DNA of 64,000 nucleotides from Anaerolineae bacterium (GTDB lineage Bacteria; Chloroflexota; Anaerolineae; Promineifilales; Promineifilaceae), in the NCBI GenBank assembly GCA_030425205.1, contig JAUIAP010000001.1:496001-560000 (forward strand). The letters are read 5' to 3'. Each line of letters starts with the position of its first letter. Position 1 is the first letter of the stretch. Position numbers and translations under genes: made by a program. Below the pieces are notes generated by a model. It ran no database searches. It was not told the origin of the DNA and saw nothing but the letters and a program-made list of their open reading frames with translations. Positions 27,446 to 35,335 of this stretch are shown here, piece by piece.

Positions 27446-28150
27446 TCATGATTGCTGCTGTGGCTGATAGCGTGGCGGGATAATCTTCCAAAGTGTAGGA
27501 TCATCGAAATAGGGGAAGTTTTCGGCCGAACTTTCCAACAACGCCCACAACCGTTCGCGCTCAAACCCCAAAATTGCATCGGCCAACGGCCAATCTTCAG
27601 GGGAAACGGCCAACTTCGCAATCGGTGTCACATTCTCTTTTGAACCCCACTCCTCACCATTTTTGTCACGAAAGTGATCGGGGCGCACAAGGTAAATCAT
27701 TCCATCTGCCAATGGCTGACCTTCTGTGATATTTTCATGCGCGATAGCAAACCAATATCTCTTGTAGTCACGTCCTTGCTCATCCACATAGCGTCCACAT
27801 CCATTTGCGGTGCCGGCATATTGCATGTTGCGATTGAGCAATGCAAACCACATCGCCCAAAGCGCATCGGGGCTCGCGAAAATTTGGGTGGCATTGCCAA
27901 ATTCGCTCAGATCACCGCGCTGTTTGGCAACTGGAATCAGTTCGGTTAAGTCCGTTAGGTTTGAGCCGTGCGCGAGTAGCCCTTTGTGGTCACATAGATA
28001 GGTCAAGAACCGCCACTTTTCGATGGGCAGGTGGTCGATAACTTGGCATGTTGCATTGTTGATGTTGTCGTTAAACCATTGATCGACAAATGCTTTTTCG
28101 GCCGAATTCAACTCAATCAGATCGCGTTTGATGGGGTGAATCAATGTCAT
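27446..28150 (-). CDS. unknown protein with ADP-ribosyltransferase-like HGS motif
   Basis: I do not recognise this 234-residue soluble protein by name. Residues LAHGSNLTDLTELIP followed by SEFGNATQIFASPDALWAMWFALL have the spacing of ART/KptA-like folds, where an H-G-S/T strand precedes a variable loop, a phenylalanine-rich strand and an 'F/YAS..A' helix start. This suggests an ADP-ribosyl-handling fold, but no clear catalytic Glu can be assigned. The C-terminus is Gln-rich. TACAAT 6 nt before the ATG predicts a leaderless mRNA. No toxin-antitoxin partner is adjacent. Confidence 0.6.
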   Translation of the reverse strand: MTLIHPIKRDLIELNSAEKAFVDQWFNDNINNATCQVIDHLPIEKWRFLTYLCDHKGLLAHGSNLTDLTELIPVAKQRGDLSEFGNATQIFASPDALWAMWFALLNRNMQYAGTANGCGRYVDEQGRDYKRYWFAIAHENITEGQPLADGMIYLVRPDHFRDKNGEEWGSKENVTPIAKLAVSPEDWPLADAILGFERERLWALLESSAENFPYFDDPTLWKIIPPRYQPQQQS

Positions 28151-28156
28151 GGCCTA

Positions 28157-28162
28157 ATTGTA
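28157..28162 (-). promoter_or_regulatory. -10 box of the HGS-motif protein gene (leaderless)
   Basis: Minus-strand TACAAT stands 6 nt before the ATG at 28150. Confidence 0.55.
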
Positions 28163-28177
28163 ACGAAAATTCAAATA

Positions 28178-28205
28178 AAAATGCGACCCGTGTGGGTCGC
28201 ATTTT
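28178..28205 (-). terminator. intrinsic terminator after the secreted helical protein gene
   Basis: A perfect 12-bp stem (28178-28189 with 28194-28205, loop GTGT) is followed on the minus strand by a T-rich tract. Confidence 0.88.
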
Positions 28206-28238
28206 AAGGTAGGGAGAAAAAAGGAGAAAAGAAGTTTA

Positions 28239-28967
28239 TGCGTCTGCGGCTGTTTCGACTGATGGTTGCGTACCACCATTGCGTCCGCCACCACGTCCAC
28301 CGCGATGTCCGCCCTTACCAATTCGCATTTCACGCAATGCCTCAGCTTGTTCAGCGGTGATTGTGCCATCTGCTTCTGCTGCGTCAATCGCGGCGTTGCG
28401 GGCATCTTCAACTGCGGCGCGAACATCAACATCGCTTTCTTCAATCAGGTCGCGCAGTGTGCCAGCTTCCTTCGCTGCATCGTACTCTTCAACCGTGATG
28501 CCAAGTGCTGCGGCTGCGGCTGCCTTCGCATCATCTTTGTTAAAAATCTCTTCTGCAAGGTTCTTCAGTTCAATGCTTTCGAGCATTGCATCTGCCTGTT
28601 CCTGTGTGATGTCACCATTGATCACTGCCTCGTTGATTTTTGCAATTTGTGCAGCTTCTAGTGCGTCTTTAATCGCCTCAACCGTCGTACCATTTGCTGC
28701 GGCCAGCTCTTCTGTGGTTGTGCCAGCCTCTTTTGCAGCTTCCAGCTCTTCAACAGTAATGCCGAGCGTATTTGCCACAACTTCCGCTTGTTCTTCACGA
28801 CTCAAACGAACGTCGTTGCCGCGTCGGCCGCCGCGATGCAGCATCTCTGTTTCAGCCACACCGTCGTTGACTTGTGCTGCTGCTGAATCTGTCGAGAACA
28901 TGAATGCGCCACCCAGTGCGAATAGTGCTGCCATGAAAAGTGTTCCAATCATCAATTTGCGTAACAT
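28239..28967 (-). CDS. secreted helical repeat protein of unknown function
   Basis: The 243-residue product has a Sec signal peptide (1-31, ending SAAA) and two related helical modules, each with LGITVEEL/LGITVEEYDAAKEAG followed by an EAVINGDITQEQAD or EADGTITAEQAE helix. The C-terminus is Gly/Arg/His-rich (GKGGHRGGRGGGRNGG). Such modules are common in exported proteins of Gram-positive and Chloroflexota species with no known function. AGGAGC before the ATG is the ribosome-binding site. It lies directly downstream of a histidine kinase and response regulator on the same strand, so it may be a target or sensor accessory of that system. Confidence 0.72.
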
Positions 28968-29115
28968 GTTTATGCTCCTATGTTGTAATGTGGCGAACCT
29001 GCCTTTATGGGCTGCGACAAGCTTAGTCCGCGTTGTCGTTATGTTCGCCGTTTGTGTTTCGCTTTGTTGATAGGAATGATAGAGAGAAGTTATGTGGGAA
29101 ATGTGTGCAAGCTGT

Positions 29116-30465
29116 TCACAGATTGTGCGAAATGGGTAAGGCGATTGTAAATTGTGTGCCGTTGCCAGAAGTTACCGTGATGTCGCCACCATGTTGTTGG
29201 ATGATTGAGCGGGAAATGGCGAGCCCAAGACCAGAGCCAGAACCATCACGCTGGCGGGAGGAGTCGGCGCGATAAAAGCGTTCAAAGATGTGGGGGAGCG
29301 CATCGGCCGATATTCCCTCCCCATCATCATCCACAGTCATCCACAGCTTATCCCCAACTTTCTGTACCTTTAACAAGACACGCCCGCCAGCCGACGTATA
29401 ACGCAACGCATTGCTGACCAAATTATCCAACACCTGTGCAATGCGGTCTGCATCAACAGCGATTATGGGTAGATTTGACGCAATATCACTTTCAAGCGTA
29501 ATCTCTTTGTCGTCGGCCAGCGGTTTATGGGCGAGTAGGGTGCGTTCGATGAGGTCTGTGGGGGAAATCGGCCGAATCATCAACGGCAACTCGCCCGCCT
29601 CTGCCAGTGAAAGCGTCCGCAAGTCTTCAATTAAACGATTCAAGCGCAACGATTCATCATGGATGATCGAAAAAGTCTCTTGATCGGGCGGCAATACGCC
29701 GTCCATCAACGCCTCTGCATGACCGCGAATCACGCTTAACGGCGTGCGCAAATCATGCGCGATATCGGCCGTCATCTGCTGACGCATCTTTTGTGAGGTC
29801 GCCAAATCGCGGCTCATCTGGTTAAACGCCATAGCCAACTGTCCGATTTCATCCTGTGACTGAACCTGTACTCTCTGCTCTAAATTGCCATCGGCCAAAT
29901 TGCGCGAGGCGATGGTGAGGGCCTGAATCGGCCGAACCAGTGACCGTGCAATCCCAAATCCAATGAGCAACGCAATCGCCGTGACGGCAACCGCTGCCCA
30001 AATCAAGCCCCGCTGCACATTTGCTAAAAAATCTTGTCTTGCCTGTGTCACTTCTCGCGCAACGGCGCCATTTGATTCGGCACCGAGTAAAACAAGTCGC
30101 CCAACCACGTTCCCATCAACCTCAATTGGCACGGCAGCCTTGATTTCTGGCGATTCGCGCTGTGGGCGAGGCAGATCGGGGCGACTCGCAAGTTCGACGC
30201 GCTCATTGTCATTATCGAGAACAACCCAATCGACATTGAGATTTCGGCCGATGTCGCGCAGATTCGTCTCTCCTCGGCGCGGCCACCTGCCATTCTCTTC
30301 ATAGATAGACTGCAATCGGCCGATCAAGAATTCGCGTGCTTGCCGTGTTTCAAACTGTTCGGACTGAACATTCACCGCCCGACCAGCCAACAACGCAACC
30401 AGCACGATGCCGATGATGCTGACAAGCCAAAATGCGAGTGAAAGTTTGAGGGTGAGAGAACGCAT
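29116..30465 (-). CDS. membrane sensor histidine kinase (BaeS-like)
   Basis: The 449-residue kinase has membrane segments at 7-29 and about 153-174, an extracytoplasmic sensor between them, a HAMP domain (about 174-226), the H-box ADIAHDLRTPLSVIRGHAEA with phosphoacceptor H237, and an ATPase domain with NLVSNALRYTS, DDDGEGISADALPHIF and GSGLGLAIS. It follows the OmpR-type regulator gene by 67 bp on the same strand and is evidently its partner. The signal is unknown. Confidence 0.92.
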   Translation of the reverse strand: MRSLTLKLSLAFWLVSIIGIVLVALLAGRAVNVQSEQFETRQAREFLIGRLQSIYEENGRWPRRGETNLRDIGRNLNVDWVVLDNDNERVELASRPDLPRPQRESPEIKAAVPIEVDGNVVGRLVLLGAESNGAVAREVTQARQDFLANVQRGLIWAAVAVTAIALLIGFGIARSLVRPIQALTIASRNLADGNLEQRVQVQSQDEIGQLAMAFNQMSRDLATSQKMRQQMTADIAHDLRTPLSVIRGHAEALMDGVLPPDQETFSIIHDESLRLNRLIEDLRTLSLAEAGELPLMIRPISPTDLIERTLLAHKPLADDKEITLESDIASNLPIIAVDADRIAQVLDNLVSNALRYTSAGGRVLLKVQKVGDKLWMTVDDDGEGISADALPHIFERFYRADSSRQRDGSGSGLGLAISRSIIQQHGGDITVTSGNGTQFTIALPISHNL

Positions 30466-30472
30466 GGCGTGA

Positions 30473-30545
30473 TGCGTAGAGCGTCAGGGGTAAAACGTGA
30501 TGCGTCGCCGACCACATTTTACGTTCGACGTGCTACGTCGGAATA
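30473..30545. repeat. heptamer-periodic repeat, family A-like, copy 5
   Basis: Read in sevens the stretch gives CGTGATG, CGTAGAG, CGTCAGG, GGTAAAA, CGTGATG, CGTCGCC and then heptamers ending in ACG (TTTTACG, TTCGACG, TGCTACG), so two opposed arms of CGT/ACG units. It fills the gap between the kinase and regulator genes and reaches the last codons of the regulator. Confidence 0.55.
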
Positions 30546-31219
30546 AGCCGATACCCAACCCCATAGACCGTCTCAATATAGCGCGGACTGCGTGGGTTTT
30601 CTTCGATTTTTGCACGAATGTTTTTGATATGTACGTCGATGGTGCGTTCGTACCCTTCAATGACCGTTCCCTGCAATTTGTCGAGCAGCTCGACGCGCGA
30701 GAAGGCGCGGCCCGGCGACTGCATAAAGATGTGGAGGAGGTCAAATTCGGAGCGGGTTAAATCGACGCGCTCGCCTGCATGGTTGACGACGTAGCTATCG
30801 GGGTCGAGTTCGAGGTCTTGGACACGCAGGAGTTGGGGGAGCGGGGTGTCAGATCGGCCGATTCTTCGCATCACGGCCTTGACCCGTGCGACAATCTCGC
30901 GCGGTGAAAACGGTTTGGTTACATAGTCATCTGCACCGAGTTCCAGCCCCAGAATACGATCATTTTCCTCAACTTTCGCCGTGAGTAAAATGATTGGCGT
31001 GTTGCGTTCCTTGCGATGGATGCGCATGAAATCATGCCCATCCAGCTCGGGCATCATGATATCCAGAATGATCAAATCAGGTTTCGCTTCCCGCGCCACA
31101 AACAACGCATCCCGCCCGTTGTACGCTGTCACCACATTAAAGCCCGCATCCGTCAAGTACGCCTTGATTAGCGACACCAATCGCTTTTCGTCATCCACCA
31201 CTAAAATCGTTTTCATCAT
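30533..31219 (-). CDS. OmpR-family response regulator
   Basis: Receiver domain with the acidic pocket VVDDEKRL, phosphoacceptor D53 in LIILDIMMPELDG and conserved Lys in LLTAKVEE, then a winged-helix output domain ending DVHIKNIRAKIEENPR and YGVGYRLIPT. Length is 228 residues. It pairs with the downstream histidine kinase. The start could be either Met of ATGATG. Confidence 0.95.
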   Translation of the reverse strand: MMKTILVVDDEKRLVSLIKAYLTDAGFNVVTAYNGRDALFVAREAKPDLIILDIMMPELDGHDFMRIHRKERNTPIILLTAKVEENDRILGLELGADDYVTKPFSPREIVARVKAVMRRIGRSDTPLPQLLRVQDLELDPDSYVVNHAGERVDLTRSEFDLLHIFMQSPGRAFSRVELLDKLQGTVIEGYERTIDVHIKNIRAKIEENPRSPRYIETVYGVGYRLIPT

Positions 31220-31389
31220 CAGTTGGGCGCAAGCAACTGTTGCAACCCCGATACACAGAACAGAACCCCAATTCTACGCCAAAATTGTGAAGAAGTTGTG
31301 TGCGATCTTCCACTCTAAGGTCTCATCATAGTCGAGGCCTGCCGTTCTCACATAGGCAGGAACCGATTCTTCTGCTAACATCTCTCGTC

Positions 31390-33354
31390 ATGCGGTTAAG
31401 GCAATATAGCACAAAGTGGGAGCTCGCGACTCTGACAGTCATCATCCTGCTTGCAGTGGTTGTACGAATGGGCTGGCCCGGTTTGACAGAGTTCAAAGCG
31501 GATGAAGCACGGCTGCTGTCATTGGCATGGGATATGGCGGAGTGGAAGTATTTTCCCATTCGTGGCATCAGCAACTCGGCCGGATTTGCCAACCCACCGA
31601 TGGCCGTTTGGCTCTATGCTCTCCCTCTTTTTGTTTGGAAACATCTCTACGCCGCGACACTCTACACAGGACTGCTCAATGTTCTCGCCATTGTCGGCGC
31701 ATGGTGGCTGGCGCGTCGCTATTGGGGCAGCACCGCCGCTTTCATCACAGCCCTTCTGCTCACCGTCAACCCTTGGGCAATCCATCATGCCCGCAAAATT
31801 TGGGCGCAAAACTTAATCGTGCCATTTGTGATTGGCTGGGCAATTTGCGGATTGCTCGTCTATGTCGATAGGCGCAAATGGTTTTTGATCGGGCATTTCC
31901 TGTGCGTCGCCGTCGCTGTGCAAGCCCATCTCGCCGCAATTTCGCTTGTGCCAGCGACGCTGATGTTGTTGCTGATCTATTGGCGGCGCGTCGATTGGCG
32001 CGTTTTTGTCATCGGTGCACTCGCATCCATTTTGACGATTGTGCCGTTTGGCTGGTATGCGCTGCAAAGTGGCGGGGTTAGCAGCGGTAGTGGGTTGGCA
32101 ACGACATTTTCCACAAAAGCATTTGACCTCCTGTGGCAACTCAGCACGGGTGATCAGATTCATGTTCTGACGGGATCATCGTTTGAACGCTTTCTCGCCG
32201 AAACGCCTGATTTGCGCTGGGCGTTTATTATTTTGTTTGGGTTGGCGGGGGTCGGATTGGTGCGTGTTGTACAGCGTCGCTCTGTTGCCGATTGGTTTCT
32301 CTTAATTTGGCTGGCATGGTCGATTCTATTTTTCGTTTGGGAGTTTGTGCCAGTCGTGTTGCATTATGTCATTCCCGTTTATCCATTACCCTTTCTGTTA
32401 GTCGGGATTGGCGTGCAGTGGATTGTAACGCCTTCATCTCGTTCCACTGAATCTACCCGCCATGATTCTCAACGTTTCGACGGATATTTCGGGATTTGGA
32501 AATCCCGAAACATTAAACGAGCTTTGCTTTTTAGCTTTCTCGGTATAGTCGTGATCGGGCAGTTGTGGACGTTTGGGGTATTGATGCAAACGGTGGCACG
32601 CGATGAGACATTTGGCGGATTTGGAACCCCTGTCGGGATTGAGTTGGCGGCAGTGTTAGAGGCAAAACGTTTGCAGGAAGAACATGATGCGTTTGAGATG
32701 TTGGTGGTCAGTGACGGGGCGTTTCCCGAGGTGGATAATACGCCAGCCGTTTACGATGTCTTGTTGCGCGGTGTGCCACATCGGTTTGTAAATGGAGAAA
32801 CGACGGCAGTATTTCCAGAGGGGACGACGATCTATTTGGCCGTAAAACCAGATGAAATGAAATCGGCCGAAATTCTCACTTCACTCGCCACCGATCAAAT
32901 CACAATCCCACTGCGCGACCCAGCCCAGTCGATCACATCCTATGTCTTAAATTCCAGACCTGCACCTGAATATTCATTCGATCGATCGTTCCTGTTGGCT
33001 AATTTTGTTTCTCTGTATGGATATAGTGACTCTTTAGATAGTGGTTCACTCGACTGGCAACTGCATTGGCAGGTTGGTGCAGGTGGTTCGGCCGATTATC
33101 ATTGGTTCAATCATCTCTACAGTGCAGATGGTGTGCGTTTGCAACAGGCGGATGAGTCAGCGTTCTATGCAGGGGCATGGCGGGAGGGTGATTACGTGGT
33201 TAGCTTCTTCACATTGCCCAATGCGCCAAGCGATTCATCAGAATTGACTATGCGAAGTGGCATGTATATTTACCCTAGTTTGGAGAGTGTGCCTGTGCTG
33301 GATGTAGCGGCGAATCCTGTCAGTGATTATGTGGAAATTGAGCTCACGGAGTGA
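31390..33354 (+). CDS. GT39/ArnT-like membrane glycosyltransferase
   Basis: An integral membrane protein (about 654 residues) with roughly ten transmembrane segments in the first two-thirds. The first loop after TM1 carries EFKADEARLL, the Asp-Glu pair typical of the PMT/ArnT fold that uses polyprenyl-phosphate-linked sugar. The C-terminal quarter is extracytoplasmic and beta-rich. I start at the ATG at 31390 (MRLRQYSTKWE) because the upstream in-frame codons overlap repeat sequence and a TAACAT box lies 8 nt before this ATG. It converges with a paralogue, overlapping it tail to tail by 11 bp. Acceptor unknown. Confidence 0.82.
   Translation: MRLRQYSTKWELATLTVIILLAVVVRMGWPGLTEFKADEARLLSLAWDMAEWKYFPIRGISNSAGFANPPMAVWLYALPLFVWKHLYAATLYTGLLNVLAIVGAWWLARRYWGSTAAFITALLLTVNPWAIHHARKIWAQNLIVPFVIGWAICGLLVYVDRRKWFLIGHFLCVAVAVQAHLAAISLVPATLMLLLIYWRRVDWRVFVIGALASILTIVPFGWYALQSGGVSSGSGLATTFSTKAFDLLWQLSTGDQIHVLTGSSFERFLAETPDLRWAFIILFGLAGVGLVRVVQRRSVADWFLLIWLAWSILFFVWEFVPVVLHYVIPVYPLPFLLVGIGVQWIVTPSSRSTESTRHDSQRFDGYFGIWKSRNIKRALLFSFLGIVVIGQLWTFGVLMQTVARDETFGGFGTPVGIELAAVLEAKRLQEEHDAFEMLVVSDGAFPEVDNTPAVYDVLLRGVPHRFVNGETTAVFPEGTTIYLAVKPDEMKSAEILTSLATDQITIPLRDPAQSITSYVLNSRPAPEYSFDRSFLLANFVSLYGYSDSLDSGSLDWQLHWQVGAGGSADYHWFNHLYSADGVRLQQADESAFYAGAWREGDYVVSFFTLPNAPSDSSELTMRSGMYIYPSLESVPVLDVAANPVSDYVEIELTE
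32490..32516. repeat. palindrome inside the glycosyltransferase gene, shared with the element at 48071
   Basis: TTTCGGGATTT-GG-AAATCCCGAAA is nearly the same as the internal palindrome TTTCGGGAA...TTCCCGAAA at 48071-48094. Here it is read in frame (FGIWKSRNIK) between membrane segments, as if a small element had been absorbed into the gene. Confidence 0.6.
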
Positions 33355-35335
33355 GGGATATAGCGAATGTCTGCCCAACCCCATCTAGCTCAAAATTGAG
33401 ATTGTGGATCGGGTCATAGAGTCCAAATCGCAACGATAATTCACCAACTGCATCGGTTGGAATTGCAATCTGTGTCCGTTCAATTAAGAGGTCATCTTGC
33501 TGCCAGCGATAGCCCCAAATACCGTGCGGGCTCTGATTTACCAACATCTGACCATCGCCATTAACCAGTTGGTAAAAAACGGTCATAAACCAGTTTGCCC
33601 GTTCATCAGTGACAGAATCTGCACGCCACCATGTCGTTATGTTTAACAGATTTCCCGAAAGTTCGTGTGTATATCCGAGCAGCGTCAAGCCAGCTTGGCT
33701 TGTTAAATTCAGTTGTGTTTTTGGCAATGCGGCAGCGGTCGCACGGTCATGCGGTTGGGTCGTGGCGAACTGAAAAGATGAGCCATCTGAAAGATAAAAT
33801 CGCTGTTCGATCCTTAAATCGGTTAGTACTGGCGTACTATCAACCTCTGGTAATAGGCCACGATTGATGTAAAGCATCGCTGCGTCAGCTGGGACTCGCA
33901 CAAAGTTAGGAAACTGCGTATCGTACTGAATTTCTATCCAGCGAGAGGCGAGACTGCTAAGTACAGCGGGGTGTGAATCGGCCGCAACAGTCAATGGTGA
34001 GGAGTCAATATCGGCCGAAACCTCCCCCACTCTTTTCCCAAACCGCACCGCTTCATCCAATCGCCATGCCCGAAAATCTCCAGTCAACGGAGCCGCCACA
34101 ACCTGCGCGCCAGCACGCCATAAATTGAGCTTAAACTGCATCCCAAATAACAACAGTCCCATGACCAGGATAGGGCGTGTCCATCGCCAATCCCATAATG
34201 GACGCAATCCAAATGCTGCCAACAGATGCCCTGCTGGCAACGTCAATAGCAGATAATGCGGGTGCACCATCAAGGGGATCAAGGCTGTCCCAAACGCGCC
34301 AAGTCCGAACCAAACGAGCAGAATTTGTGAGCGGGTTTTGCGCCACTGATAGACGGTGAACAGGACGCCAGCGCACAGTGCGGTCGCCAGGCTGATGGTG
34401 GCGATTGAGGAAAGAAGCGGCGTTGCGACGACTTGGGCGAGATAGGGATCTTGCCCATCATAGTTCACGCCCGTGACAAAGCGGAGCGCGTGGGTGATGG
34501 CTTGAGGATTGAACTCTATCGTCAGTTGTTCGAGGAAGGCGGTGGTTTTTTCGCTGTTTTCGGCCGATCTCTCCACACCCAAAACCCCACTCAAAAAGAC
34601 CGCCATGCAAACACCAAACACCCCTCCCGCTATCAACAATGCTCTTTTTGAGACATTGCGCCAACTCAATAAAAGCACACTTCCCAACGGCGCGAGAATG
34701 GCAAAGCCTAGAATGTAAGTTTGTGTAAGGGCGACGGCGGCGAGCAAACCGATCAGAAGAATGGCTTCCTGCCTTTGCAGGAATGACAGTTTCGGGTTCT
34801 CTTGTATGCCTCTCTCTGTGGGAGTGGGAGTAGGCGCAGCAGCAGCATCACTTGGGCCGTCAACTGCCGCTGTATGGCTCGCTATTAACGCTTTCCAAAC
34901 ACCCCATGCAATCACTACCATCAAAAATGGTTGTAGCCCCTGCGTCCACGTCATGCGACTGTAATGCACCAGCCATGGGTTGATGGCAAACAAGATGGCC
35001 GCAATCACCGCTGTCGTGCGGTCAAACAATCGGCACGTCATGTCATAGACAAACCAAACGGCGATACTATTTAGAAAAGTGACAAAAATATAAGGCGACC
35101 AAAGCGACCGCCAAATGAGCAGTGGAATCGTTTGTAGATACGCCATCAATGGCGGATTGTCGAGAAAGACGGAGGAAGGTTGCCCAACCCGCAGCAGCAT
35201 GCGTCCATCGATCATTTGCAGCGCGAGATATTGCTGATAGGCGTTGTCGTAACTGTGGCGAACGTTGGGCAGATCGGCAAAGCGGAAAAAGAGCGCAAGT
35301 GCGACGAGCGCAAGCGGTAGCGACCAGCGTTTCAT
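33344..35335 (-). CDS. GT39-like membrane glycosyltransferase, paralogue
   Basis: A 663-residue polytopic protein related in layout to the neighbour at 31390: TM1 (ALVALALFFRFADL), a large first loop (VRHSYDNAYQQYLALQMIDG), about ten membrane segments and a soluble C-terminal domain. The loop has Asp but not the clear Asp-Glu pair, so catalytic competence is less certain. Its ATG overlaps the ABC-F stop by 4 bp (ATGA), indicating translational coupling. A 'cctgcctttgcagg' palindrome of the dispersed repeat class lies within the coding region near 34768. Confidence 0.8.
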   Translation of the reverse strand: MKRWSLPLALVALALFFRFADLPNVRHSYDNAYQQYLALQMIDGRMLLRVGQPSSVFLDNPPLMAYLQTIPLLIWRSLWSPYIFVTFLNSIAVWFVYDMTCRLFDRTTAVIAAILFAINPWLVHYSRMTWTQGLQPFLMVVIAWGVWKALIASHTAAVDGPSDAAAAPTPTPTERGIQENPKLSFLQRQEAILLIGLLAAVALTQTYILGFAILAPLGSVLLLSWRNVSKRALLIAGGVFGVCMAVFLSGVLGVERSAENSEKTTAFLEQLTIEFNPQAITHALRFVTGVNYDGQDPYLAQVVATPLLSSIATISLATALCAGVLFTVYQWRKTRSQILLVWFGLGAFGTALIPLMVHPHYLLLTLPAGHLLAAFGLRPLWDWRWTRPILVMGLLLFGMQFKLNLWRAGAQVVAAPLTGDFRAWRLDEAVRFGKRVGEVSADIDSSPLTVAADSHPAVLSSLASRWIEIQYDTQFPNFVRVPADAAMLYINRGLLPEVDSTPVLTDLRIEQRFYLSDGSSFQFATTQPHDRATAAALPKTQLNLTSQAGLTLLGYTHELSGNLLNITTWWRADSVTDERANWFMTVFYQLVNGDGQMLVNQSPHGIWGYRWQQDDLLIERTQIAIPTDAVGELSLRFGLYDPIHNLNFELDGVGQTFAISLTP

